A stretch of 64,000 bases of DNA from Gari tellinella (GCA_922989275.2 OV277864.1:70250158-70314157), one strand, 5' to 3'. Positions 11,866 through 22,887 are shown, counted from the first letter of the stretch. Numbers and translations are program-made. The notes: generated from the letters alone by a model not told the origin.

Positions 11866-12333
11866 TTATTTCGCCAGAGTATGGCGGATGATGCTTTTCC
11901 ATATCTTCCTATCATTCATAGCTGTAGGCAGATCATTTAGTTGCAGTACTGTGTCCTGGCTTAATATATCTATATAGGTGAGCCGGAGTCTACCAATTGT
12001 CCTTGTCCCATGTTTTGGTGTCCATAACACTAGCTGGCTTACTAGTAATTCTGGTTGACGGAAACCATGGCCAGAGAAACGTAGTCTTCTTTTTCGGAGT
12101 TTTGATGAAATGGATGGAGTTTTACCGTAGAGCTCTGCGTTTGTTGTATGCGATGACCAATGAACTTGCTTCACTTCTCTCAGCATTCTTGTATATTTAC
12201 CATCGAGCTTGCGCTCTAACTGCTTTGACAATGTCCAAGCTTCACATCCATTTAAAAGCATATGTAAAGCATAAAGACTACAAACTACGGCTTCGAATGA
12301 TTTAATAGGTGTTTTAAAAATTGTTACATGCAT
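11866..12333 (-). pseudogene. Non-LTR retrotransposon reverse-transcriptase ORF, C-terminal fragment (RTE-like)
   Basis: A 155-codon frame encodes the region after the RT catalytic domain. LLNGCEAWTL is at residues 26-35, RKLDGKYTRMLR at 41-52, HWSSHTTNAELYG at 58-70, RRLRFSGHG at 82-90 and LWTPKHGTRT at 103-112. These blocks are typical of RTE-like endonuclease/reverse-transcriptase proteins of aquatic invertebrates. The endonuclease and the catalytic YxDD part are absent, as expected of a 5'-truncated copy. The stop is followed on the minus strand by GCAAGTAAGC, resembling the short simple tail of RTE elements. Upstream of 12333 the homology fades. It is dead; clade assignment is by motif memory only. 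Confidence 0.75.
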
Positions 12334-12539
12334 GTGTAAAAATTCTCTTATTCGTGCTCATTACTTATCACTTTTGATAAACTCGTTGTATAAAATTAAT
12401 ATGATACTCGCCAAGGCTCGCGTCATATTATTATAGTCAACTCGTTTATTTTTTAAATAATAAATAATGAACACTCATGTACTATCCACTATAAACAACG
12501 ATTCAATAACATAAAGAGTAGGGTGTGTGTATTCTGTGC

Positions 12540-12540
12540 T

Positions 12541-12573
<33 letters not shown>

Positions 12574-12574
12574 T
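12540..12574. repeat. ATA/TAA microsatellite
   Basis: About eleven uninterrupted ATA units. Confidence 0.95.
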
Positions 12575-12658
12575 CTTTATTCAATCAGTAACTTGAATTA
12601 ACAAATTCCTCGTTACTCACAACATATTTACAGATGGCCAAAGTGGCCAAACAAACAT

Positions 12659-12686
12659 GCATATAATAATAATAATAATAATAAAA
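12659..12686. repeat. ATA/TAA microsatellite, second tract
   Basis: About eight ATA units ending in a short A run, 85 bp after the first tract. Confidence 0.9.
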
Positions 12687-12746
12687 AAGTATTTCAAATG
12701 ACGTACCATTATCGAATTCTAGAATGACTCTAACGAGACCTATATA

Positions 12747-12983
12747 CAGTAAAGAAAACGTTATTTTCCCCAAAAACTGCATTTTTGCTAAAATAAATAT
12801 ATACATTGAAAACTATTTTGAGCATGATAAGACACCGGGTGATCCGGTGTCTGATCAGGCTCCTAGCTGTTTACCACTAAGAGAAAAATAAACTAAAAAA
12901 AAAGCTGTCATTGTCTTTATTTTATGTAATTTTGTTTGCGGTTTGTTTAGTTTTAACGGAAAAGAATATCGTCTTCTCCACTG
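12747..12983 (+). mobile_element. Family A MITE, moderately diverged
   Basis: TA, then CAGTAAAGAAAACG; right end CTTCTCCACTG, then TA. Core 1 is shortened and carries paired CACCGGG and CCGGTGTC near 12832-12850. Confidence 0.75.
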
Positions 12984-13548
12984 TACCAGTATTGTTGTCG
13001 CACAGAACTCGTAAGAACACTCCTTGTTCCATGGTTCTACCAGACCTATCTGTCTAAGATTCTATTTTGGAGAAATTAATTACCACCAGTTATTTGTGTG
13101 GGCAACACTAAACGAGTTCTTTTCAGACTGTGTCCTCTTTATAGCGATTTGCAAAATCACTTTCATTCGGAAGTCGTTTGGATCCAGATCAGACTTAGAT
13201 TCATTCTGCGTTTGGTCGGAATCATCACTCTTTTGAAATTCGCATGAATGCATCTTATTATATGTTCTATTGTTTAACAAAAAAAGAAAGAAAAAAACCC
13301 AACAAAAACAAAGACAACATGCCTTGACATAGGCAGATATCATTTAGACAGCAAACGTGCTGACTAAGTGTTAGAAACTTTTTCATACATATCTACGGTA
13401 ACTTACCCTATATTCCATAGCATGCTGCTAGTTCTGAAGATAAGTGGCCACTTAAAGCAGTTCGAAAGTAAAGCAGAATTGCGGCTTTAATTTCAGCCCG
13501 CAGTCAGCTACTATCTGCTAGAATATGAAAAATATTACATATTCATTT

Positions 13549-13672
13549 AAGGAATAATTCGAATATTTATTGTATTCATGGAGGTATGAAAAAAACACTG
13601 GTCATACAAAAGTATGACCAGGTTGTTTTTCATACCTCCATGAATACAATAAATGTTCCGAATTATTCCTTA
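13549..13672. repeat. Long near-perfect hairpin inside the split C element
   Basis: AAGGAATAATTCG and TTTATTGTATTCATGGAGG, then ACTGGTCATAC AAAA GTATGACCAG, then the mirror image. The arms are about 60 bp with few mismatches. No second copy was seen in the window. Confidence 0.8.
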
Positions 13673-13769
13673 TAATTTAATATCACTATTGAATTTAAGA
13701 AAGTAGTTAAATCGAGAATCTGACACGAGTGTTTATTATTTAACACTTTTAAAACGTAGGTTGTAGTCC

Positions 13770-13870
13770 CTCCGCCATCTATATTTCCCGCCAAATCGCG
13801 ACGTTGTTTTGTAGTAACGTCATCGTCAATGACGACATTTGACGTCCTGCTTCATTCAGCGCTTGTGGAG
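13770..13870 (+). repeat. TGACGTCA-rich dispersed repeat, copy 2
   Basis: GACGTTGTTTTGTAGTAACG, TCAATGACGACATTTGACGT align with the minus strand of 11775-11860. The CRE-like sites are partly mutated here. Confidence 0.4.
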
Positions 13871-14069
13871 AGCAGTTGGGCTAAGAGAAAGTAGTCCCGA
13901 CAAGGCGTGGCCTGATTGTTTTTCATGGGGTTATGAAAAAAAGTTCTGCCAATCACTGCTAACAAAAAGTAATGAAAACAAACAATATTAAATTATGAAT
14001 GCATATTTTCTTCATTATAGGAATACATTAAATGCTTAAAATGCTTATTTATGGAGTAATGGGTTACCT

Positions 14070-14680
14070 TAATGTTGATCATTTTACAATTATTATAGAA
14101 TAGCCTACAGTTTTTAATCGATGTCACCGGTGATCAATTAATATCGTCGCTGTACGTTAAAAATCATCAGACTGTACTTTTCCTAAAATATCCGATATTT
14201 GTAGTGAGGTTGATTATGATGACGTTATTCGGTGTAAGATCTAGTTTCAAACTGATTGCATTTTACATAACTGGTACAATGCATGACCCTAGTGCGTTTT
14301 GTTGATAATAAATAAAGACTTCTACACGCTATTTGACAACAAACTGAAATGATCAAATGTTCTTTTTATTGTAAGTATCGAACGTTTTTAATTCTGATTA
14401 GAAGCCTCTTGTCCGGTGTAATGACAAAAAATGCCCGTCCTCTAAGAGTGCCCCACCGCATGACGAAGGAAAGTGTCTTTTGGTCTTGATTTTATATCCC
14501 TAATGCATAGAAAATGACACAGGATGACAACTGTATACGTAAAAGGCACGATTCTGAGGGAGAACACTTTTGGTCATTAAACCGGCTCAAACATGGTTGT
14601 CCATGAGAATCAGTTTTCAAGTGAATAAACGTTTAGTATATAAAAAACGCATCTTAAGAATTTGTAAAATTCAGCTGTGA
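14070..14680. other. No feature seen
   Basis: Unique-looking sequence. GTGTAAGATCTAGTTTCAAA near 14231 recalls an E-type half core, but too little is left to call. Confidence 0.45.
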
Positions 14681-14684
14681 TACT

Positions 14685-14908
14685 TTGGGGGGAAACGTTA
14701 TTCTTTCTCAACATAGGCGTTTATGTAAAAACCTTATGTATATTGCACACCGTTTGGAGTCAGATAAGAACCAAGTAACCTGGTTTCTGATTAAAACTGT
14801 TTGCCACAAAGTTTGAAATATATCATAAGCATTATTTTACAATTTATTGTATTAAGTTTGAGTTCAGTTTCGTTTAAATTTGAAAGAATAACGTCTTCTA
14901 CATTGTAT
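14685..14908 (+). mobile_element. Old family A MITE
   Basis: GGGGAAACGTTATTCTTTC and GGCGTTTATG on the left, GAATAACGTCTTCTACATTG on the right. The core is reduced to CCAAGTAACCTGG with the outer AAACTGTTTGCCAC. Confidence 0.6.
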
Positions 14909-14978
14909 AGTTGCATTTCATTTAGAGATATGTTGGTGTCTCATCTTGTTTGTTACTCAGATTGTATTTGCTTTAAAT

Positions 14979-15394
14979 TCTTTCGCTGCCAAGTTTTATC
15001 GTCTGCTTTAACGCCAATTCCGCCAAAGTACCGTCTGCATTGCTAGTGTCGTCTACAATATTTTTAAAGTCAGCTTTAGGTTTTAGTTCTAACCCTTTTT
15101 TATTTCATAATAAATGCAACGTTTATTAACAATACATGGGTATACATTAAGATGAGAACGAAACCAAAAGCTTATTTGGTACTAGGTGTAGCATAAATAC
15201 TATCACGATTAACATGCGTATTAAAGCAATACATGAAGTCAAATTTAGGGCCGTTTTGACTGATGAAATGTCTATACGAGTGTCAAACAGTTTCAATCCT
15301 GATCAGACGCCGCGTTACGCGGCGTCTGATCAGGATCCAAGCTGTTTGCAAAGTCGCCTTTTGGCACAATTGGCAATGAAAGAGTTATTAAGGA
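14979..15394 (-). mobile_element. Family B MITE with an internal insertion
   Basis: Left end CTTTCGCTGCCAAG, right end GGCAATGAAAGAG followed by TTA. Core 1 at 15284-15351 has a CGCGTTACGCG centre. Compared with the copy at 63614 there are about 160 extra bp between AAGTCAGCTTTAGG (15068) and AAGTCAAATTTAGG (15236). These two near-identical words bracket the insertion. Confidence 0.6.
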
Positions 15395-15459
15395 AATGTC
15401 ACTCTGATAGTTTTGCTATTTAAGAAAAGGGCATACCAATCAGCTTTGGAAAAATTTAC

Positions 15460-16030
15460 AAAAGAAACATTTGTTTGCAGTTTACAGTTACATTATGACA
15501 CAGCACTCTTATGGTAAAGTGTTTCTCTCATTGACTGAAGGAGTTGTAAATATAAACAAAGAGATTGCATGCATCGGTCTCTTGACTTGTCCATATTGTG
15601 CAGTATTATCAGAACGTCTGAAAATGTCTGATGTTTGAAGTATTTTTCCCATGGTAGCCATCTTTGTTGATTAATAGGTAATCAACGTGATTAACTCTCT
15701 TTATAGTTCTAAGTGCCGTATTTGTCCTCACAGATGGCCTCAAAATCATCAAAGGTTCAGTCTAAATCATGTGAACAACAATCAATTGAACAGGATTACG
15801 AACGGATTTTAATCCGGCCTCCTCGTTGACAATCAATATTTTATAGTGGCTGTTTTCTAAAAGCATGTTTGAAGTTAAAACTAGGTAAAGGAACATTAGT
15901 AAGAAAACTAAGGTGACGGATTCCAAAAGAAATATCTGTTTGAGAACAAACAATAAAGTTGATAAAATTACCCACTGGTCAGCCTTAAAGGAGTTAAAAC
16001 GTTAGTAAAAGGGATGGAACATAATTATTA
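15460..16030. other. No feature seen
   Basis: No gene or family member recognised. Only a short inverted pair around TTAATAGGTAATCAACGTGA near 15670. Confidence 0.4.
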
Positions 16031-16044
16031 TTAAAAACAATATA

Positions 16045-16628
16045 CACTCAGTACAAAAAGAAACGCACATTGTACTCAGGCGCAGATTAAGAGACTTTTT
16101 TAAGATACTAAGACCATATCTCAAGATCAATTTAATTCTGCCACAAGTTTAGAAAAACATATACTTAAAATTACTGTGCTGTATTTTAACCCTTTCAATC
16201 TTAATGACGTCAAAAGGCGCGTTTTCAAACAGTTTGGATCCTGATCAGACGCCGCGTAACGCGGCGTCTGATCAGGATCTAAACTGTTTGACACTCGTAT
16301 AGATATACTTTAAGTCATACTACTTTGAATCTTACTTTGAAACGATCTTGCAAACAACAAAATTGAAGCAGACGACAATGAAAAAGTGGTGGGATAAAAA
16401 TCTCACGATTAATTTGGCAGCGAAAGAGTTAACTAGTGCCTGTTGAAAACATCGCACCGATTTGTACAGGTTGTGATGATTCCAATTAAATGATAAACCT
16501 CCCATTTTCAACATTAGTAGCCCAAGACGGAACTACTGACTGTAATGAAAAGAATATTTCACAAATACGTTCCTTCTACATACAGATACTATTGTAATAA
16601 AAGTGTGCGTTTCTTTTTGTACTGAGTG
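16045..16628. mobile_element. Family M MITE (TA-flanked) hosting a family B copy
   Basis: Perfect 25-bp terminal inverted repeats: CACTCAGTACAAAAAGAAAC extends to GCACA, with the mirror ending TTGTACTGAGTG. Each end is flanked by TA. The AGAAACGCA part recalls the Tc1-type end at 4007. Without its nested B element the host would be about 340 bp. Confidence 0.85.
16190..16428 (+). mobile_element. Family B MITE nested in family M
   Basis: TTAA at 16186-16189 and 16429-16432 flank CCCTTTCAATC and GGCAGCGAAAGAG. Core 1 at 16226-16291 is almost perfect with a CGCGTAACGCG centre. GCAGACGACAATG lies in the long arm. Confidence 0.85.
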
Positions 16629-16632
16629 TAAG

Positions 16633-16820
16633 CCCCTTCACTGCCTTACCCCGAGTCCATTTTTTTAACAAACAGCGCATCGTGGCGCCTGATCAGAATT
16701 CACACTCATTCATTGACATTCTATTGCTTTTAATAGTCTCAATGCATAAAATCTAAATTTGAGAAATAAAGGCATACGACAATCGTTTCAAATCGATGAC
16801 GTCATGAAGTGATTGTACTT
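16633..16820 (+). mobile_element. Decayed family B copy (CACTGCCTTACCCC subtype)
   Basis: CCCTTCACTGCCTTACCCC begins right after the M element. The core is reduced to CGCATCGTGGCGCCTGATCA. GAGAAATAAAGGCATACGAC and GATGACGTCATGAAG match the copies at 45918 and 49515. Confidence 0.6.
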
Positions 16821-17265
16821 CAGCATCAGTTGCTGATTAAAATGTACATAGCTGATCGATGTTTAACGGGTACATTAAACAGAAGCTGCAATAATCATGA
16901 TCAAAACTGTTGGCACATGTTATTACAATAGAGCAAGCTAAAGCTTAAGGATACGTCGGTATTTAAATATGTCAATCAGTACAACTGAAAGAGGATTAGA
17001 GAGCTTTTAGTTCTACCATGTCACGATACAGAATCATTAGCAAATATCCCTGCACCATGACAATTTAGAGCTTAATGAGACTGATTTTTTGTTTTTACAG
17101 AGAACCGTTTTGATATGAAAATGTCTTTATAAACACGTATATATATGTTAATGTAGGAAAATGATTTATGTTGGTGATTGAACCCATGTAGAATTGATTT
17201 AAAGTATAAATCAACGCTTTAACCTACATGTTCATTCTTACATGACGGTATATGTTTATTGAGAA

Positions 17266-17720
17266 ATAAACTGAATTTTTCGGCGTTCAAGCGAAATAAA
17301 CGACAGAAAATGATCGGCAAATTCCATGAATCGCGTTAGCGATTCATAATAAATTTGCCGATCATTTTCTGTCGTTTATTTCACTTAAACGCCGAACAAT
17401 TTAGTTTATTTCTTATATTTACATTATATGTGTTGTAACTTCTAAAAATAAATGAACATTTTATTAGTATGCATGTATATTTAATCCATATTATAGGTTG
17501 TTAACACGAATAATGTGTACCCTGAAAGGAACAGCCATTACTGCCATTACCCAGGGAACGCCACAAAAAGATTCGCGGAGAGCAGGTTGATAAAGCCCGC
17601 CTCCACTGCGAGAATATGTACAAGTTCTGTCTCTAGAAAAATTGCGTTTATACGAAATAAACGTCACTTTGTTCAATAGAATGGAATGGGGCGAATGTAA
17701 ATATTCGTTATTGAATTGCA
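17266..17720 (+). repeat. Family I dispersed repeat with perfect hairpin
   Basis: A hairpin at 17290-17397 (GGCGTT, AAATAAACGACAGAAAATGA, TCGGCAAATT, GAATCGC GTTA GCGATTC, then the mirror) is followed by a conserved flank to about 17720. The flank includes GTTGTTAACACGAATAATGT. A second copy at 63120-63560 shares the flank but has a collapsed hairpin. Confidence 0.7.
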
Positions 17721-18064
17721 TGTAGTGAATTTTTAAACAAGATATAAACACGCCAGAGTCAGAGTAGAAAACTAAAGGTAACTACGTTTCAGTGAATGTT
17801 CTTGAGAACATTTTTATAGCTATTATATATTTTATAACGCCATTTACGCGATAATGCCAAATGCCTTTTTGGATTTCAATCTTTTTAAAACAGAGTTGAA
17901 TTGAAGCAAAACTCACAAGATTGAGCTATTTTCTTTAGACATGATTTGAGAAACCACTTATCTTAAACACAGAAAGCAAGCTAAAGGGAAACGGGTAAAC
18001 AATTACTGACATACGGTAGATGTTTAGCTAACTTTTGCTGGGACGATCGGTGCTTTTGAACATA

Positions 18065-18255
18065 CAGTTAAAACCCCATACTTCGAACTCGTTTAAATCG
18101 ATCGTACCAGTATTTTATAAGTTGAATTTCGGGAGACAATTCTACTTAAGTAAAAGACATCCGTATTTCAAAAATAAAACGTGGCTTAGTCACGTTTTAA
18201 CTTTGAATTATGGGTATGTTTGAACTAACGCGAGTTCGTATTATCATTTTCGACT
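18065..18255 (+). mobile_element. Family L MITE
   Basis: TA-flanked CAGTTAAAACCCC and CATTTTCGACTG. Subterminal CTTCGAACTCG pairs with GCGAGTTCG. The central palindrome (18164-18210) contains ACGTGGCTTAGTCACGT. Related copies lie near 38543 and 62683. Confidence 0.65.
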
Positions 18256-18384
18256 GTACCATTATTTGTTTCCTGCGAACAGGTTGATTGACTTACATGT
18301 AACCCATTTGCCACCGTGACGTCATCTGATTCAATGCTATTGTGTTTGTTCAAAATTATATTTCAGGTAATTCAACTGTCGAAA

Positions 18385-18475
18385 CATCGATACGAGTGCT
18401 AAACGGTTTGGATCGTGAAGAGACACCCCGCTACGCGGCGACTGGTCAGGATTTTAGTTGTATACAAATAACAAT
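18385..18475. repeat. Decayed family B core
   Basis: ATACGAGTGCTAAACGGTTT, then CGCTACGCGGCGACTGGTCA. The long-arm words fit family B; the ends are lost. Confidence 0.5.
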
Positions 18476-18569
18476 CATGCTATAGAATGTTTTGCCATTT
18501 AGATTTATACAAAACAGTAACAGTTTCAACAGCCAGCTATTTCCTACATTTTATTGCATTATCTTTGCG

Positions 18570-18768
18570 TTCAGTTTCGTTTGAACGAAGAAGTACATCT
18601 ACCTGTTTTAAACAGTTCATTATTTGATTTAGCGGAGTGGCAAATAGTTTCGAGCCTGATAAGACGCCGGTTTCTTGGTGCCTTGTCGGACTCTAAACTG
18701 TTAGCAGTGGAGAATGGTTTTGGCTTAAAGGCCTTTATATAAATTGCAAAATTGTCTTCTCTAATGTA
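18570..18768 (-). mobile_element. Old family A MITE
   Basis: GAGTGGCAAATAGTTTCGAG, GATAAGACGCCGG, then ACTCTAAACTGTTAGCAGTG and GTTTTGGCTTAAAGGC. It ends TTGTCTTCTCTAATGTA. The left end is eroded. Confidence 0.6.
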
Positions 18769-18815
18769 TACGGTTAGTTTGATAGCATTTGAAAATGAGT
18801 ACCAGAGCTCCAGCT

Positions 18816-18982
18816 AAGGGGAGTATTTCACAAACTAAAATCTTTATTTCTGCAATAAACCCTATGGTGTCACTACTCGTTAGAATCGTCTCTTCGAGAC
18901 GATTCTTATGATTAGTAACACCATAGGATTTGGTACTGAAATTAGTGAGAAAATGTTGGTTTTGTTCAGTTTACTCCCTCTT
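18816..18982. mobile_element. Family G palindromic element, best copy
   Basis: Ends AAGGGGAGTA and TACTCCCTCTT are inverted. Central palindrome 18859-18933: CCCTATGGTGTCACTACTCG, centre CTCTTCGAGAC. The flanks match the copy at 1276. Confidence 0.75.
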
Positions 18983-18984
18983 AT

Positions 18985-20100
18985 CTGGAGCCCTGAGTAC
19001 GTGCAGTGAGAAAATTAAATTTAAACTTTAAAACGCAGCATTATTAATCCCCTGGCGAATGGCATACATTTTATTTAACATATTGTAATGTTTAAAAACA
19101 ATTAAGGACTGCCAAGCCCAGGCTAATTCGCTGGCTGTTTCAAATATAAACATTCTAGAGTTGATTATAAACAAACTGTGTCAGATCAAAGAAATATACA
19201 GTGCCAAGTATTGTTTTACTTGAATATTTATATTGCTTGTACAAATGATAAGCTTGTTTAAGTTTAAAACACAAAATAAAAAAAGAATTGTTTTAGATAT
19301 ATTTCAGTTTTTTCTGATTTGCCTTGGCCAAAATTGAATACAATGAAGCTTAACAATATGGATATTTTGTTTAAGTTTGTGTTCGAGCTTTAAACGTCCT
19401 ATAAATTACCAACTGCTTTAATCCAATCAATTACACTGAAATACGTTGAACCATTGTACTTACTTCTGTTTAAATAGTCTTGGTCGGTGTTTAATAGAGG
19501 CGGCTGCTTCGATCAAGTTGTATGTTTTAACAACATCATTTATATATCAATTAAGGGCAGAGAACACAAATTTATATAGTTTATTTATAAATCATATAAA
19601 GTGTGTCATCTTAAAGGTAGAACATTGTGAATTTTTACAGCCTAGCCTGGTGCAAGACTAAATATCTCACAAAGATACATTCATACACAATTGAAAATTG
19701 AAAGAAGGGGTCATGTGTTATGTAAGAAAATTAGCATGACTTCAATGCTATGTTTGTGTTCTGCTACAGTTTTAGAGAGACAGCTGCCAAAACAGGGACT
19801 TGTCACTTCTGCCCACACAAGTTCTACATAAACCTTTTCTAGGATAACTGGGCAACAGAAATGCATTGTTTCTATAATTTGGCACTCATGTATTACATCA
19901 AAAGCTCAAACAGTGAAGTGAATGTCTAGTGACAAAATGCTATTTTGAGGCAAACATCTTGACACTTTTTCTCGGGGGACCACCATGACAACACTTCCGG
20001 TTTATTTTGTGTTCCGTAACCGTCAGTTGCCGTATTAACATGTCGACGAAAGGATTAAATTATATTACCATTTAATGATGACACACATTAACAGATTAGA
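18985..20100. other. Long stretch without recognised element
   Basis: AT-rich, no long frame, no core 1 or core 2 palindrome. This is one of the larger MITE-free stretches. Confidence 0.5.
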
Positions 20101-20111
20101 GCTCAACATAT

Positions 20112-20578
20112 TCCGGTGGCGAATACGTTATTAGTTCCCTTTTTAACCCTTTACCTCATAGCCTGTTTCTAGTTTTGAAGACAGGTGGCCACTTAAAGCA
20201 AGTTGAAAGTAAGGCAGAATGTGCCTTAAGGCACATTCTGCTTTACTTTCAACCTGTTTGAAGCTAAAATCTGCTAGGCTATATAAAGTATGTGTAATGG
20301 TAGTTCATGAGGGTATAAACGCTAAAATACGCTAAAAGTTGCTTCTATGGGGTAAAGGGTTAAAGAAAAAGACAGTAAAAGCAATATAATAAAATAGAGA
20401 AAATGACAGTTTTTCGATAATTATCATGACCCACTTTTTCACCTGAAAGGCAAATAGTTTGGAACCTGATCAAACTCAGGGCTACTTTGTGTCTGATCTT
20501 GCTTCAAACTGTTTGCAACGGATATTTTTGTTTAATCATAAACAGGTTTATCGGAAAAGAAAAAAAGTATTCTCCTGT
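20112..20578 (-). mobile_element. Family A MITE interrupted by a family C MITE
   Basis: Left end CGGTGGCGAATACGTTATTA, right end TATTCTCCTGTA. The core is degraded (GGAACCTGATCAAACTC ... GTCTGATCTTGCTTC). The C element sits exactly in the TTAA of the A-family word GTTTAAAC. Confidence 0.7.
20147..20359 (-). mobile_element. Family C MITE nested in family A
   Basis: TTAA at 20143-20146 and 20360-20363 flank CCCTTTACCTCATAG and CTATGGGGTAAAGGG. Core 2 at 20193-20264 is nearly perfect (GAATGTGCC TTAA GGCACATTC). Confidence 0.85.
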
Positions 20579-20584
20579 ATAGTA

Positions 20585-21160
20585 TTAAGATTCATTAAAG
20601 AATTAAGTGCATGACCAAAATACAAAACAAAGTCGAAAGAATGTCTTTAAAATGGCATTTTAATGTCTTGAGTTGTTGATAAAAAATAATCTAGAGATTT
20701 GCGATTTCCATTATTGCTGTATTTAAATTAAAAAGTATTATGGTTAACTTTTAGATTAACGTTCAACGTTTGGAAACTATGTCCTTAATAATATCGAATA
20801 AATAAGCAAGCACTATGCATATTCTCGCTGGTTTCTACACATTTCTCATGTTAGAACGATTCAGTGTGCATGTCTTTTTTCACGTATTAACATTTTCAAC
20901 TTAAACTTCAGCACATTTCTACCTTCAACAACTCCCAGAATTGACTCATCTCCAATTTCATTGAGATGAAAGCACCAGTGTATCACACAGTTTGGATTCA
21001 GATGAGATGCTCAGTTATCCCAATCTCAAACGAATCTTAATTACTTACGTCCACGTTATCTATAGAGGCATATAGTAATCGTCATGTTCGTTTGTGTGTC
21101 CGTACGTACGTGGTGAATCAGAATTCACCGTTTGAGCATCAAATCCGTTCTCTCAAACAC
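20585..21160. other. Mostly featureless; trace of a core at 20990
   Basis: CAGTTTGGATTCAGATGAGA at 20988 recalls core 1, but no mirror arm remains. Confidence 0.4.
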
Positions 21161-21262
21161 TTGGATACTTTATAGTTGTTGGAATGGACTATTCCCAATC
21201 CTCAAATTTAACCAAGCCACATTTGAACTTAACGTTGACTTAACGTGGACTTAGGATATTGT

Positions 21263-21565
21263 AAATGGGCTATTTCTTGATTAACCCAATTTACCGTCAT
21301 TTCGTCTAGCGTTAACACTTTTGCCTACCATGTTTTGATACTTATACAGTTGTTGTCTTTAACTGATACCAACCCACCAATATTGTCAATCATTGATTTT
21401 GACCTTGACTTTTACGTAATTTGAACTTACAATATTTAAAATAGACTATTTCTTGGTTATCTAGAATTTACTGTTTCGTCTAGCGTCAATATTACTGACT
21501 ACAATGCTTTCATACATAAACAATTGTTGCCATGGACTTTAACTTTCAGACAATATTGTCAAGGA
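21263..21565 (+). repeat. Tandem pair of about 150-175 bp satellite-like units
   Basis: Each unit has GACTATTTCTTG or GGCTATTTCTTG, TTTCGTCTAGCGTCAA or GTTAA, then ACCATG/ACAATG and an ACAGTTGTTG-type word. The second is truncated by a family D remnant. A diverged relative lies at 10640-10920. Confidence 0.6.
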
Positions 21566-21585
21566 TGCAATTTTACAATTTATTT

Positions 21586-21725
21586 CAAAATGACAAACAG
21601 TGTAGTCCCTGATCAGAGGGCTCCTTAAGGAGCTCTCTGATCAGGGTCTACACTGGTTGCATAGGACAAGGGTAATACTCACAGGTTGTAAATGACGAGT
21701 ACACTCGTCGCTAGGGTTGAATGTG
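21586..21725 (+). mobile_element. Family D MITE, left-truncated
   Basis: Core at 21596-21663 with GATCAGAGGGCTCCTTAAGG at the centre. It ends GCTAGGGTTGAATGTG, then TTAA. The left arm is absent; satellite-like sequence takes its place. Confidence 0.7.
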
Positions 21726-21732
21726 TTAAGAC

Positions 21733-21978
21733 AATGAAGATAACATTTTTCTCCCAAATAAACGTGTTTATGCTAAAAATAAAGTTATTTCAATTGCAAA
21801 CGGTTTGGAGCCAGACCAGACGCCGGATAATCCGGCGTCTCATCAAGTTACAAAATGTTTGTCACTCAGCTAAAATTAAGCGGTCAACATTTTCAAAAAG
21901 TAACTTTCTCCCATTCCATTGCCTTGAATTTGAATTTGATTTCCTTTTAAAGTGGAAATAATGTTTTCTCCTCTGTAT
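21733..21978 (+). mobile_element. Family A MITE, older copy
   Basis: CAATGAAGATAACATT start, AATGTTTTCTCCTCTGTA end. Core 1 at 21796-21864 has GCCGGATAATCCGGC at its centre. It starts a few bases after the family D end. Confidence 0.65.
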
Positions 21979-22434
21979 CAAATGTACAATTACATACAAC
22001 GTTATTTATTTTGTTTCTTCCAAAACAAATGTTTTTAATTAAAGAATACATGTACTTGTTTTCTCTAGCCTGTGTAAATCAAATTAGCCGTTTTAATTAC
22101 TGTAATTAATTTTAAACTTTAGTTCGGTAGACAGTTTTCGTCTGCAAAAAAATCTAAGGTGTTTACCCAAGTTGTGGGTGATTTCGTAAATGTTTTAGTA
22201 ACATGTTAGCTATTATACTTTTAGCAAATGTGTGAGTCTCGCGAAAGTAGCAAACAAAAATGTCTTGCAAAAACAAACCCGTCGAACGGTATAGCCGAAA
22301 TTCTAGCAATCTATTTAATTTATTATCAAAGTGTTTGCAAAAAAACCCGTATACAACATATTTTTAAACTTTTCATCACAGTTTTGTCTGTTTGTTTTGT
22401 TTGTTTTTGATTTTAAGTCGCTTTCAACAATATT

Positions 22435-22640
22435 TCAGTCATATCGCGACGTCCAGCTAATCACAGGTGGAGGAAGACCCCAGAAGTCCTTTATGCACTG
22501 TAACAGGCACAAATCGACAACTAGGTAGAACCACCGACCTTCCGCAAGCCAGCTGGAAGGCTTCCCCACATGAAAAATCCGAACGACCCTACTGGGATTC
22601 GAACTCACCGCGGTCAGGAGCTTAGTGATGTAAATCACAG
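22435..22640 (-). mobile_element. tRNA-derived SINE fragment
   Basis: Read on the minus strand, GGTGAGTTCGAATCCC is a tRNA B box. It is followed by a SINE body containing GTGGGGAAGCC, CCAGCTGGCTTGCGGAAGG and TCGGTGGTTCTACC. The A-box part of the head is missing, and a family A copy begins where it should continue. The body may be one of the conserved SINE central domains, which I cannot name safely. Confidence 0.6.
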
Positions 22641-22648
22641 TGACTATA

Positions 22649-22887
22649 CAGTGGAGACTCTGTTATTCTTTCCCGTTTAAACGCAAGCGTACGCAAACGC
22701 AAAACGCTAAAACGTAGAAAAGAACAACTTTTGGACAATCCTGATATTTCATGTGTATCTTGGTGGCAAACAGTTTGGAGCCTGATCAGACGCCGGGTTA
22801 CCCGGTGTCTGATCTGGCTCCAAACTCTGCAAATAATAGTTTTAGCGTAAACGCGTTTATTGGGAAAGAATAACACATTCTTCACTG
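22649..22887 (-). mobile_element. Family A MITE
   Basis: TA-flanked CAGTGGAGACTCTG and CATTCTTCACTG. Core 1 near 22767-22830 has lost a few bases of the right outer arm (CCAAACTCTGC). Confidence 0.8.

Larger units (their letters stand above)
13400..14069 (-). mobile_element. Old family C MITE opened by a large insertion
   Basis: The left part (13400-13547) has CCATAGCATGCTGCTAGTTC and a worn core 2 (CTTAAAGCAGTTCGAAAG). The right part (about 13985-14069) has the matching arm TTATGAATGCATATTTTC and the end TTATTTATGGAGTAATGGG. About 435 bp of foreign DNA separates them. Confidence 0.5.

Noticed and set aside
12540..12686. The two ATA microsatellites as one element boundary
   Set aside because: They are separated by unrelated sequence and neither marks an end of the RTE fragment or the A copy.
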